DNA of 64,000 nucleotides. Source: Firmicutes bacterium UBA6811 (GTDB taxonomy: Bacteria; Bacillota; SHA-98; UBA4971). The number at the start of each line of letters is the position of its first letter. The stretch's first letter is position 1. The notes under the pieces were generated by a model. That model had not been told where the DNA came from. It saw only the letters and a list, made by a program, of their open reading frames with translations, and did not search any database. Below, piece by piece: positions 26,501-33,828 of the stretch. The stretch covers positions 10,992 through 74,991 of the forward strand of contig DKEX01000096.1 of the NCBI GenBank assembly GCA_002452295.1, in the 5' to 3' direction. The translations under genes were made by a program, and so were the position numbers.

Positions 26501-27641
26501 GCTCTCGGCCCGCAGCTTCCTCGACTGGGTGGCTAGTGCCGTCGCGAGGCACAGAAGCGGCTTTCGGATCCGGGAGCTTGCAACGGTGCACGCGGAGCCT
26601 TCGGACGCGGCAGTGCGCGACGACCCGGCCTGCTTCGAGGTGAAGGTGTGGGACACGTCCGACGTGCCGGGGCCAGCCCAGCTATGGAAGGGCGACCGGC
26701 ACGCCAGCGCCGGCGCCGGCCCGATTCCCGGGGACGAGATGGCCCGGGCGAAGCCGCTCGGCCGCGAAGTTCCGCCTGAACTCAGGCGTGCGGTTGAGGA
26801 CCGCCTCGCATGGGCATATCCCCACGCGGCGCTGGCCGGGCGCGCCGCCAAGGCGACGTGGTCCGAGATCAAGCGGAGGTTCGAGCCCGGCCGTGACGAC
26901 GCTGAACCAAGCCGGGAAGACGCGAGCGAGGCACACCCGGCGCCTGCGACCTTCCCGGAGCAACCCCGTTTCATGCAGCAGTATGCGATCACTCCCGCCG
27001 AGCGCGGCCAGGCGACACACCTGGTGCTCCAGCACCTGGACCTCGGCGGCAAGCTCGATGTGGCTGGGGTGCGAAGGCACGTGAACGGGATGGTGGAGCG
27101 CGACCTCCTCACCCGGGACCTCGCGAGGAGCGTGGACGCAGCGGCCATCGCCGCCTTCTTCGCAACTCCGCTCGGCAAGCGCCTGGTGGCGATGCGCGAC
27201 CGCGTCCGGCGCGAGGTGCCATTCTATCTCGGTATTGACGCAGGCGTGGTGTACCCCGACATCTCCACCGGGGCCGGCGGCTGCGGCTGCGGCCGCGAGC
27301 GCGAGCGCGTGGTGGTGCAGGGCATCGTCGACTGCCTCATCGACGAGGGGGACGGGTTTGTCCTCATCGACTTCAAAACCGACGCAGGGGCGCGGCGCGA
27401 CCCGGACGCGGCGGCGCGGGCATACTCGGGGCAGATCGCCGTGTACGCCGCGGCTTGCGAGGCCACGTTCGGACGCCCCGTGAAGGAGGCGTACCTGTAC
27501 TTCCTTGGTGCCGGGGTCGCTGTCCCGCTTGATTGCCGCGGGGCAGCGCGCCGGCTGCTACGGAACGACGATGGGACGCCTCCTGATAACGTTGCCGAAC
27601 CGGTCGATGACTGTCTCGATCTTGATGGTGAAGTCTCCTAG
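23550..27641 (+). CDS. addA: ATP-dependent helicase/nuclease subunit A (AddA)
   Basis: 1363 aa UvrD-type helicase with a C-terminal RecB-like nuclease. Walker A is S-A-A-A-G-A-G-K-T-A-V-L, motif II L-I-D-E-Y-Q-D-I-N-P-V-Q-D, motif III G-D-V-K-Q-S-I-Y-G-F-R, motif V V-H-K-S-K-G-L-E-F-P-V-V-F, motif VI Y-V-A-M-T-R-A-K-E-R. Nuclease motif: L-I-D-F-K-T-D-A-G. ATG 23550 overlaps the addB stop. The first ~20 residues are a Thr/Ala run encoded by ACCACC repeats and are not part of the conserved fold. The last 84 nt overlap the convergent gene at 27558. Confidence 0.94.
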   Translation: MTSTTIATTTTTTATTTATAAARGASIPREAPWTEQQWDAITARGCDLLVSAAAGAGKTAVLVKRVIGRITDPARPLDIDRLLVVTFTDAAAAEMRERIASALDDLIAKDARGAGTRLARQLALVRKADISTIHSFCHRVVRQYFYRLGIDPAFRVMDEVEAELLRLEVADDLFERCYADSGNGSGSGGFIELVDAYGGDSGDEALRDLVTGIYDYSRGRPRPEAWFGEISKAFNIDAGTSINELTWTQIAFRGIARDLARAQHLLLQALELSGAPGGPEAYVRTLQEEVTACSEMRGVAKVCDFSALAGLMKGFRYDSLPGVRAGTCDDALKQRVKALRDEAKKLVHGIRDVYFSRPAQDLVEDLRSVAPLMHKLVEVVRAFAAGYAKAKYARSLVDFSDLEHLCLQVLGEWDEDSGRFRPTDVARELAGRYDEILIDEYQDINPVQDAILGLIAGGGNTFMVGDVKQSIYGFRLAEPKLFAEKCHEFSAAPGGARRRIDLSRNFRSRRTVIDAVNLIFRQVLSEGVASIEYDPAAELVYGADYPPGPPGCGADDAPVEIHIIERKPGVASVSHETPDGGSVPADDAAGEAEDDGAPGDGSGEGQPAPEEVEALELEGRLIAGRINEMVRGAPARPGPEFHVYDRGRKAYRPVSYRDIVVLMRSTRERASVLLEVFRQADVPAYAELGTGYFEATEVEVMVSLLRVIDNPMQDIPLAAVLRSPVCGLSADDLARIRMCGPDGDFHAALQAARSCTDHGDLASRVGKFLDDLDRWRTLARRSPLSTLVWSLYRETGYLDYVGGMPGGAQRQANLRALHERARQFDRFARQGLFRFMRFIDRLRDAEGDLGTARALGEAEDVVRIMSVHKSKGLEFPVVFVADLGKNFNFRDLSGDVLFHSEAGLGPVFSDPVRRVKHPTLAHRATRELARARALAEEMRILYVAMTRAKERLVLVGSAPGLEKQAARWCGDVSQSGWGLSEDVVLSARSFLDWVASAVARHRSGFRIRELATVHAEPSDAAVRDDPACFEVKVWDTSDVPGPAQLWKGDRHASAGAGPIPGDEMARAKPLGREVPPELRRAVEDRLAWAYPHAALAGRAAKATWSEIKRRFEPGRDDAEPSREDASEAHPAPATFPEQPRFMQQYAITPAERGQATHLVLQHLDLGGKLDVAGVRRHVNGMVERDLLTRDLARSVDAAAIAAFFATPLGKRLVAMRDRVRREVPFYLGIDAGVVYPDISTGAGGCGCGRERERVVVQGIVDCLIDEGDGFVLIDFKTDAGARRDPDAAARAYSGQIAVYAAACEATFGRPVKEAYLYFLGAGVAVPLDCRGAARRLLRNDDGTPPDNVAEPVDDCLDLDGEVS

Positions 27642-28439
27642 CACCTTGAGCTTGTCGATGGAGGACAGGTTCATGAACTGGTGCAAGGTCGTCTCGAGCT
27701 GGTTGTAAAGGTCGTCGAGCTCCTCCTCGCGGGCGGTTATGCGCTGGATCTTCTTCTGAATCTCCTCCCGCATGCGGTGGATCTCGCGTTCCTTCTGGGC
27801 GAGCTCCTCGAGGAGTTGCTGCTCGCGATCGAGTTGCCGGTTGATGTCGATCAGCCGGTCTATGAATCCCTTGAGGTCGAGCATCCCTGAGAGCCGCTTC
27901 TCGATGCGCTCCACCCTGGCCGGGAGGGTGAGGAGTTCCTGCATGGGGTCCTGCACTGTGCGAGCGCGGTCTTCCGCGACCTCGCGGGTCTCCACGGGGG
28001 CGGACGTCACGATCCCCCCGGCGCATTCTGTTACTTCAGTGGTCGAGCCGGCAGGGCCCTGGGATGTGGTTCGTTTGATGACCGTGTAAAACCTGTGGCG
28101 AAGTGTAAGATACGGCACCCCGAAGAGGCCGGAAAGCCGCTCCAGTTCCTGCTTGCGCTCGCCCGGCCGCTTCTCGAGCACCTTCATCAGGAGCTTGTCT
28201 TCATACTCGGTGAAAATGTGTCGTTTCCTCCTCTGTCTCGTGGCGCGAGGGGCGTCGCCCGCTGTCTGGCCAGGTGCGGCGGGGGCGCTCTCCTGGGCGG
28301 CGTCCTCGGGCCCGCTTGCCTCGACCTCGGCTGCTACCTGAGTGGCGACCGTCTCCAGCGTCGCCTGGGTATCCTCATCACTCGCCTCGGCCTCCACCCT
28401 GTCACCCCGTACCGTCGCAACCTCTCTCACGCTCTCCAT
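27558..28439 (-). CDS. Myb/SANT-like DNA-binding protein with C-terminal coiled coil
   Basis: 293 aa. An acidic N-terminal ~70 residues (E, D, A-rich) lead to a basic R-Q-R-R-K-R-H and a Myb-like segment with F-T-E-Y-E-D-K-L-L and L-T-L-R-H-R-F-Y (about 75-125). After a linker, residues ~170-255 form a long heptad-type coiled coil rich in E, Q, R and L. The layout recalls the prespore regulator RsfA/YlbO of Bacillus, but the similarity is only architectural, so the role is open. GGGAGG is 8 nt before the ATG. The gene overlaps the addA 3' end by 84 bp tail-to-tail. Confidence 0.65.
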   Translation of the reverse strand: MESVREVATVRGDRVEAEASDEDTQATLETVATQVAAEVEASGPEDAAQESAPAAPGQTAGDAPRATRQRRKRHIFTEYEDKLLMKVLEKRPGERKQELERLSGLFGVPYLTLRHRFYTVIKRTTSQGPAGSTTEVTECAGGIVTSAPVETREVAEDRARTVQDPMQELLTLPARVERIEKRLSGMLDLKGFIDRLIDINRQLDREQQLLEELAQKEREIHRMREEIQKKIQRITAREEELDDLYNQLETTLHQFMNLSSIDKLKVLGDFTIKIETVIDRFGNVIRRRPIVVP

Positions 28440-28490
28440 AACGTCGTACCTCCCGTTGTGTCGTATTGTCGAACCATGTACGCACCAATG

Positions 28491-28518
28491 GTTATATACC
28501 AGTGGCTCAAGGGCTCAA
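28491..28518 (-). promoter_or_regulatory. Probable promoter of the Myb-like gene
   Basis: On the minus strand, TTGAGC (28518-28513), 16-nt spacer, TATAAC (28496-28491), with a TGG before the overlapping TATATA. It lies about 50 nt before the ATG. Confidence 0.5.
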
Positions 28519-28864
28519 GCCAGGCCACTCGAAAGAAGCGATTCAGCGGAGCGGCGGGCGGCCGGGCGGCGGCCTCCCCTGGATGACCGGTATCAGTATG
28601 CCTTCTCATACTGGTCCTTATGCCCCATGTTTACACAGTATGCGTTTGAACTCGAGCCGGGCGAGGCGGGGGGAAGCGTGCTTTCAATACGCTTGCGCCG
28701 TCTGGGGAATAATGGTAGCTTGATAGTATCGGAGCCGCAGAGATGGAGGTGGAGCGCGTGATCCGCGAGCGGCCCCCCGCCACCATCTGGTCCGCCGCTA
28801 TCAGAGGAGAATGCGGGGGGCTGCCAGGTCTGTACTCATCTGCACCTACATCACTTGTCTGCAC
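28519..28864. other. Intergenic region with inverted repeats
   Basis: No convincing gene. CAGTATG-CCTTCT-CATACTG (28594-28613) is a perfect 7-bp inverted repeat with no U-run. CCCCCCGC (28773-28780) and GCGGGGGG (28813-28820) could pair downstream of thiT. Confidence 0.4.
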
Positions 28865-29497
28865 TCATATCCTGTGCGAGGAGACACGGCGCCGTCCGCC
28901 GCGTGCGAACCCAACGCCCAGGAACACCATGACGATCATGGCGATGGCGACCTCCGGCACCATGTAGGTGGCGTTGTATGTTGCCGAGTATGCCCACACG
29001 TTTGAGCCTTCCGGAGCGTAGCTTGCGAAGAATATGACTCCGGACAGAAGGTGCATAAGGAACCTCCCGGCACCGCCCACGACGACGCCCACAAGCGGCA
29101 GCCTGGGGAACAGCCCGGCAAGGCCCAGCGCTGCGAAGGCGAGCGGGTAGTCCATCAGGAACTGAAGCGGGTGCACGACGTAAGGCTCCAGGACGAGCTT
29201 CACCATGCCGAGCACGAGGCCAGCCAGGACCCCTGTGCCGGCGCCTCTTCGTAGTGCCACATAGAAGATGGGGACCATCTCGAGGGAGATGGACCCGCCC
29301 TGGGGCATTCGGAACACCCTGATGATGCTGAGCACCGCCGCGAGCGCGACCGTCACGCCAACCTCGGTCACAACCTGGGCCGGCCCGCGCCCCTCGCTCG
29401 CCTGCAGGGGTCTTGTGAGCCTGATGAGGACGGCCAGCAGCACGAGGGCTGCCGCTGCCTGCGCCACGATCCGCCAGTCAACTCCAACGCCATTCAT
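28865..29497 (-). CDS. thiT: Energy-coupled thiamine transporter ThiT
   Basis: 210 aa, about six membrane helices, the S-component of an ECF transporter that binds thiamine. Typical motifs: G-G-S-I-S-L-E-M-V-P-I, R-R-G-A-G-T-G-V-L-A-G, and D-Y-P-L-A-F-A-A-L-G-L-A-G near the middle, plus N-A-T-Y-M-V-P-E-V near the end. ATG 29497 follows AGGAGGG by 8 nt; the frame upstream runs through the riboswitch and is not coding. The TPP riboswitch upstream confirms the substrate. The ECF ATPase and T subunits are not in this window. Confidence 0.93.
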   Translation of the reverse strand: MNGVGVDWRIVAQAAAALVLLAVLIRLTRPLQASEGRGPAQVVTEVGVTVALAAVLSIIRVFRMPQGGSISLEMVPIFYVALRRGAGTGVLAGLVLGMVKLVLEPYVVHPLQFLMDYPLAFAALGLAGLFPRLPLVGVVVGGAGRFLMHLLSGVIFFASYAPEGSNVWAYSATYNATYMVPEVAIAMIVMVFLGVGFARGGRRRVSSHRI

Positions 29498-29591
29498 CCG
29501 GACACCCTCCTCTTGAGTTGAATGTTTGAGAGATCGGAAATCGCCCGTTCGCGCAAATCCCGGGTAGATATGCTCCGGCCGCCCGGGCCGG

Positions 29592-29637
29592 GGAAAACGA
29601 AACGGCCGCGGAGCCCGCCCTGAAGTCCACGGCCGTT
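29592..29637 (-). terminator. Intrinsic terminator of the TPP riboswitch
   Basis: Read on the minus strand, AACGGCCG pairs perfectly with CGGCCGTT around a 21-nt loop, followed by TCGTTTTC. It lies between the riboswitch and thiT, so ligand binding probably causes early termination. Confidence 0.8.
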
Positions 29638-29654
29638 CGGAACTGGTCTTGCGA

Positions 29655-29760
29655 GCCGCTTCCCTACGCTGGTATTGCCCAGGCGGAGTCACCCGATCAG
29701 GTTCGAAGGGTAGGCGCCAGGTGGCACCTTCTCAGCCGCTTTCGCAGCACCCCCAGCGGA
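29655..29760 (-). ncRNA. TPP riboswitch (THI element)
   Basis: The minus strand carries the conserved parts in order: GGGGGTGC, then GGCTGAGA, then ACCCTTCGAACCTGATC, then AATACCAGCGTAGGGAAG. This is the classic thiamine pyrophosphate aptamer, followed by a terminator and thiT. Confidence 0.96.
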
Positions 29761-29785
29761 CTTCCGTGTGCACTTTTGCACCTTT

Positions 29786-29815
29786 GTTATACCACGCGGC
29801 CATGAATGAGCGCAA
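29786..29815 (-). promoter_or_regulatory. Promoter of the riboswitch-thiT transcript
   Basis: On the minus strand: TTGCGC (29815-29810), 18-nt spacer, TATAAC (29791-29786) preceded by TGG, an extended -10. It lies about 25 nt before the aptamer. Confidence 0.65.
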
Positions 29816-29837
29816 GTGGGCGTGGCAAAATAGGGGC

Positions 29838-30836
29838 ATGAAAGTCGCCTTTTTCGAGGTGGAGAAGTGGGAGAAGGAGAGGTTCCGCGGCCGCCTGCGC
29901 CAGGTGGATCCGGTTTTCTTCGGCGACACCGTGCAGGAGGTGTCCCCCGGCGGCTTCAAGGACGCTGAGGGTCTCTGTATCTTCATATACTCGCACCTTA
30001 CAAAGGACGTCATTGCGTCCCTGCCCAGTCTCAAGCTCATTGCCACCCGGTCAACGGGGTTCGACCACATAGACGTGGAGGCATGCAGGAAGCGGAAGAT
30101 CACCGTCGTCAACGTTCCTTACTATGGAGAGAACACCGTGGCGGAGCACACCTTCGGCCTCATCCTGTCGCTCGCCCGCAACATCCACAGGGCGTACATG
30201 CGCACCATCCACCAGGACTTCTCCCTCGAGGACCTGCAGGGCTTCGATCTCAAGGGCAAGACCATCGGCGTCATCGGCGCTGGCAGAATAGGGCTGCACG
30301 TCATCAGGATCGCCAGGGGGTTCGGCATGGAGGCACTGGCCTACGACGTCAGGCGGGACCGGTTCATCGCCGAGATACTGGGGTTCCGGTACGTCCCCAT
30401 GGACGAGCTTCTGGCGTCATCCGACGTGATCTCGCTGCACGCTCCGTACAACGAGTCCACGCACCACATCATAGACAGGGACACGCTGGCCAGAGTCAAG
30501 CGGGGCGCGCTTCTCATAAACACCGCCCGCGGCGCGCTGGTGGACACCGAGGCCCTCCTCTGGGCGCTTGACGAGGGCGTCCTGCGCGGCGCGGGCCTGG
30601 ACGTGCTCGAGGGCGAGGAGCTCATGATGGAGGAGGGATACGTCCTCCGAAAGGAATACTCAACCGACATCCTCCGCACCTTCGTCCGCAACCAGATGCT
30701 GCTGCGGCGCGAGGACGTGGTGGTGACCCCGCACAACGCCTTCAACAGCAAGGAGGCGGCCATGCGCATCATCGAGACCACCGCCGAGAACATCGAGAGG
30801 TTCATCGCAGGGCGCCCGCAGAACGTGGTGGTGTAG
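29838..30836 (+). CDS. D-2-hydroxyacid dehydrogenase (D-lactate dehydrogenase-like)
   Basis: 332 aa NAD-dependent enzyme. Rossmann motif G-V-I-G-A-G-R-I-G (about residue 148), catalytic Arg in N-T-A-R-G-A-L-V-D-T, Glu in the G-L-D-V-L-E-G-E segment, and His in V-V-T-P-H-N-A-F-N-S. The insert L-R-K-E-Y-S-T-D after L-E-G-E-E is typical of D-LDH. It probably reduces pyruvate to D-lactate; other 2-ketoacids are possible. ATG 29838 gives the family start M-K-V-A-F-F. ATG 29802 is an alternative. Divergent from the thiT transcript. Confidence 0.88.
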   Translation: MKVAFFEVEKWEKERFRGRLRQVDPVFFGDTVQEVSPGGFKDAEGLCIFIYSHLTKDVIASLPSLKLIATRSTGFDHIDVEACRKRKITVVNVPYYGENTVAEHTFGLILSLARNIHRAYMRTIHQDFSLEDLQGFDLKGKTIGVIGAGRIGLHVIRIARGFGMEALAYDVRRDRFIAEILGFRYVPMDELLASSDVISLHAPYNESTHHIIDRDTLARVKRGALLINTARGALVDTEALLWALDEGVLRGAGLDVLEGEELMMEEGYVLRKEYSTDILRTFVRNQMLLRREDVVVTPHNAFNSKEAAMRIIETTAENIERFIAGRPQNVVV

Positions 30837-30926
30837 GCGAAAAGCCTGAGCATAGAGGAGAGCGCCCGGAGCCTGTCGACGCGCCGGGCACGGGCCGGCC
30901 CCGTGTGGCCGGCGGGCGTCGCGCGA

Positions 30927-30972
30927 CCGGCCGTGCGCGACCAGCCCCACACGGCTGGCCCCGCACGGCCGG
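30927..30972. terminator. Strong two-tier hairpin between convergent genes
   Basis: CCGGCCGTGCG pairs perfectly with CGCACGGCCGG (11 bp). Nested inside, CCAGCC pairs with GGCTGG. It sits between the D-2-hydroxyacid dehydrogenase and guanylate kinase genes that meet tail to tail. No U-run, so termination is inferred. Confidence 0.55.
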
Positions 30973-30977
30973 GAGGG

Positions 30978-31550
30978 TTACTGAGGCTGCGTTCGGTTCC
31001 GTGCCGTGCGATAACCGGCGATGATGTCAGCGATCTCGCCGACCGCCTGGTCAACCGACCTGTTCACGACGACGTGATCGTAGGACGGGGCGAACGCCAG
31101 CTCCTCATCGATCCGCGCAATGCGCGCCTCTAGCTCTTCCGGCTGGCACTCTCCGCGCATCGCCAGCCTTTCGTACAGCTCCCTCGCCTCGGCGGGCATT
31201 ATGAAGATCGATACGCACGCAGGCCACGTCTTCACGAATTCCTGTCTACCGTACACATCGAGGATTATCACGAAGTCCAGGTCAGACTTCATCGCCGTCG
31301 CCACGGCCGCCCTGGGCACGCCGTAGTAGTTACCATAGGTCTTCTTCCACTCGACGAGCTCGCCGGCGTTGATCATCCTGAGGAACTCCTCCCCGGACAC
31401 GAAACTATAGTCTTTGCCGTCCACCTCGCCTTCGCGGGGCGCCCGCGTGGTCGCGGTGGTGAGGCGGGCGAGGTTTGGGACGCGCTGGACCAACTCGCTC
31501 ACTATCGTGGTCTTGCCAGCGCCGGATGGCGCCGCGATGATGAAGATCAT
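30978..31550 (-). CDS. gmk: Guanylate kinase
   Basis: 190 aa; phosphorylates GMP to GDP. P-loop A-P-S-G-A-G-K-T-T at residues 7-15, T-T-R-A-P-R-E-G-E-V-D-G-K-D-Y, the GMP-binding Y-G-N-Y-Y-G-V-P segment, and D-V-Y-G-R-Q. The conserved D-V-x-G-x-x is D-V-Y-G-R-Q here. ATG start without another gene upstream on this strand. It is not next to rpoZ or coaBC as in many Bacillota, so a second gmk may exist elsewhere. Confidence 0.9.
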   Translation of the reverse strand: MIFIIAAPSGAGKTTIVSELVQRVPNLARLTTATTRAPREGEVDGKDYSFVSGEEFLRMINAGELVEWKKTYGNYYGVPRAAVATAMKSDLDFVIILDVYGRQEFVKTWPACVSIFIMPAEARELYERLAMRGECQPEELEARIARIDEELAFAPSYDHVVVNRSVDQAVGEIADIIAGYRTARNRTQPQ

Positions 31551-31660
31551 ATAGGCCCCCCTTGCAGATGGTGGTCGCTAGCGCGCGAGCCTGGGCACCT
31601 GCGCACCGTCTGCAAGAAGGAGTTTCCCTCATCCCGGCGAATTTCCTTCCAGGGTGAAAC

Positions 31661-32065
31661 ATGATGCATGATCTCATGGAGGGCCTGTACATCACCGCGC
31701 TCGGAATGGGCGTGGTTTTCATTGGCCTTGTACTTCTTGCCGTCGCCGTCAGGGTCACCGACCTCATCCTGAACCCTCGCAGGGCGCGATGGCCCGCGGC
31801 CGGTGGCGTCGTGCCCGCAGCCCGGGCGGTCGCACCTGCGCCCGCCCGCACGGCCGGCGCGGTTGACGATGAGCTTGTGGCGGCCATCACGGCATGCATG
31901 GCGTGTGTCGTGGATGAGCGGGGGGCGGGGGAGGTTAAGCACGTCGGCCTCACGGCCTCGCTCGTGGCTGCGATAACGGCGGCCATCGTCGCCCGCGAAG
32001 AGGCAGGCGGGGGGCCCGGGGCGGGATACATGAGTATCAGGGTACAGAAAGGAGCTCTCGGATGA
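31661..32065 (+). CDS. oadG: Sodium-pump decarboxylase gamma subunit (OadG-like)
   Basis: 134 aa. One N-terminal transmembrane helix (G-L-Y-I-T-A-L-G-M-G-V-V-F-I-G-L-V-L-L) typical of OadG, then an Ala/Pro-rich linker and a variable tail. It anchors and stabilises the decarboxylase complex. First gene of a four-gene cluster; its stop overlaps the next start (ATGA). AGGGTGAAAC precedes the ATG. Confidence 0.85.
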   Translation: MMHDLMEGLYITALGMGVVFIGLVLLAVAVRVTDLILNPRRARWPAAGGVVPAARAVAPAPARTAGAVDDELVAAITACMACVVDERGAGEVKHVGLTASLVAAITAAIVAREEAGGGPGAGYMSIRVQKGALG

Positions 32066-32607
32066 GGAAGTTCAAGGTTGTCGTCAACGGAAGGGAGTAC
32101 GACGTCGAAGTGGTGGAGGTATCCGAAACCACGGAGCCTGCGGCTAATGCAGGGCAGCACCCGGTCGCGGCGGTCGGCACGGACGGGGTCGGAGTGGCCG
32201 CCGCCGGGCCTGGAGTGCCCCAGCGGGTTGCACCTGCGCCCACGCCCGTGCTTATGCCTGCACCTGAGCCGGCACCGAAGCCTGCTACTGCTCCTCCTGC
32301 TGTTCCTGCTGCTGCAGGCGCCGGGGGGGCCATGCCATCGGGAGCGCCGGCAGTGCGGGCGGGAGCGCTGCCAGATGCGTCGGTCAAGAAGGTGGAGGCG
32401 CCGCTGGCTGGCACGATACTGTCGGTCCGGGCCGCGGAGGGAGACCGCGTCAAGGTCGGAGACGTGCTCGTGACCCTCGAGGCCCTCAAGCTCGAGAACG
32501 AGATCGCCTCGCCACACTCTGGAGTCGTGCGCTCCGTTAATGTGAAGCCCGGCGATTCCGTGCACGCCGGGGCGCTGCTGGTGACCGTTGAAGAGACCGG
32601 GTCATAG
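32062..32607 (+). CDS. Biotin/lipoyl carrier protein of the Na+-pumping decarboxylase
   Basis: 181 aa. N-terminal beta segment (K-F-K-V-V-V-N-G-R-E-Y-D-V-E-V), a long Ala/Pro linker (about 50-110), and a biotinyl domain with A-P-L-A-G-T-I-L-S-V, the attachment region E-A-L-K-L-E-N-E-I (Lys about 143) and G-D-S-V-H-A-G. The usual A-M-K-M around the biotinylated Lys is A-L-K-L here. It carries CO2 from the carboxyltransferase to the beta subunit. Encoded separately instead of fused to OadA. Confidence 0.85.
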   Translation: MRKFKVVVNGREYDVEVVEVSETTEPAANAGQHPVAAVGTDGVGVAAAGPGVPQRVAPAPTPVLMPAPEPAPKPATAPPAVPAAAGAGGAMPSGAPAVRAGALPDASVKKVEAPLAGTILSVRAAEGDRVKVGDVLVTLEALKLENEIASPHSGVVRSVNVKPGDSVHAGALLVTVEETGS

Positions 32608-32623
32608 ATGAGGGATGCTGCAC

Positions 32624-33736
32624 ATGCTTTCGAAGGTCGGCGAGTTCATCGCGTCTACCGGGTTTGCGCGCCTCTCGCTCCCGGAGATCGTCATGATAGC
32701 CGTGGCGGGCACCCTGTTCTACCTTGCTATCAGGAAAAGGTACGAGCCCCTGCTGCTTGTCCCGATAGGCTTCGGGATGCTCCTCGCGAACCTTCCCGGG
32801 GCCGGCCTCATGGAGAGCGGAGGTTTGCTTCACCATCTGTACCAGGGTGTCAAGCTGGGGATTTATCCGCCGCTCATCTTCCTCGGGATCGGAGCGCTCA
32901 CTGACTTCGGCCCCCTGATCGCAAACCCCTTCAGCATGCTCCTTGGCGCCGCAGCGCAGATAGGCATATTTACCACCTTTCTCGGTGCCATCAAGCTGGG
33001 CTTCGCCCTGCCGGAGGCGGCGTCCATCGGCATCATCGGCGGGGCCGATGGCCCGACAGCCATCTTTCTCACGTCGAAGCTGGCTCCGCACCTTCTGGGA
33101 CCGGTAGCCGTGGCGGCCTACTCGTACATGGCGCTCGTTCCAATCATCCAGCCGCCCATCATGAAGGCACTGACCACGCCCGCGGAGAGGCGCGTGGCAA
33201 TGCAACAGCTCAGGCCCGTATCAAAGCGCGAGAGGATCGTCTTCCCGATAGTCGTGTCCGTGCTTGCCATTCTCCTCGTGCCTTCCGCCGGCGCGCTCAT
33301 CGGCTCCCTGATGCTGGGCAATCTCCTCCGCGAGTGCGGCGTCACGGACAGGCTGTCAAAGACAGCGCAGAACGAGCTCATCAACATGGTCACCATATTC
33401 CTGGGGGTCACCGTGGGCGCGACGGCGAGCGCCGAAGCGTTCCTGCGTGCCGAAACCCTGGAGATCCTGACCCTCGGTCTTGTAGCTTTCGCGGCAAGCA
33501 CGGCGGGGGGAGTGCTCTTCGGCAAGCTCATGTGCACCGCGACGCGCGGCAGGGTGAATCCTTTGATAGGCTCGGCCGGGGTGTCGGCGGTGCCCATGGC
33601 GGCACGCGTTTCGCAGAAGGTGGGCCAGGAGGCGGACCCGGGGAACTTCCTGCTCATGCACGCCATGGGCCCGAACGTGGCGGGGGTCATAGGCTCCGCC
33701 CTGGCCGCAGGCGTGTTGCTCGCCGTTCTGGGATGA
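32624..33736 (+). CDS. oadB: Sodium-translocating decarboxylase beta subunit
   Basis: 370 aa multi-pass membrane protein that couples decarboxylation of carboxybiotin to Na+ export. Hallmarks: [17 protein letters not shown], the key Asp in [12 protein letters not shown], and the late [14 protein letters not shown] 32624 suits the GAGGG at 32610 better than ATG 32615. Starts 16 nt after the biotin carrier gene. Confidence 0.93.
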   Translation: MLSKVGEFIASTGFARLSLPEIVMIAVAGTLFYLAIRKRYEPLLLVPIGFGMLLANLPGAGLMESGGLLHHLYQGVKLGIYPPLIFLGIGALTDFGPLIANPFSMLLGAAAQIGIFTTFLGAIKLGFALPEAASIGIIGGADGPTAIFLTSKLAPHLLGPVAVAAYSYMALVPIIQPPIMKALTTPAERRVAMQQLRPVSKRERIVFPIVVSVLAILLVPSAGALIGSLMLGNLLRECGVTDRLSKTAQNELINMVTIFLGVTVGATASAEAFLRAETLEILTLGLVAFAASTAGGVLFGKLMCTATRGRVNPLIGSAGVSAVPMAARVSQKVGQEADPGNFLLMHAMGPNVAGVIGSALAAGVLLAVLG

Positions 33737-33828
33737 GCGTTTGCCTGGCACCGTTTTCCGCCGCCCGTCACAGGGCGTTTTACCGCCCATCACACGGCGG
33801 GCCAAAACCGATTGAGGGGGTTGTTGAC

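Noticed and set aside
28594..28613. CAGTATG inverted repeat as a terminator
   Set aside because: There is no U-run and no gene end close by; kept only as an inverted repeat.
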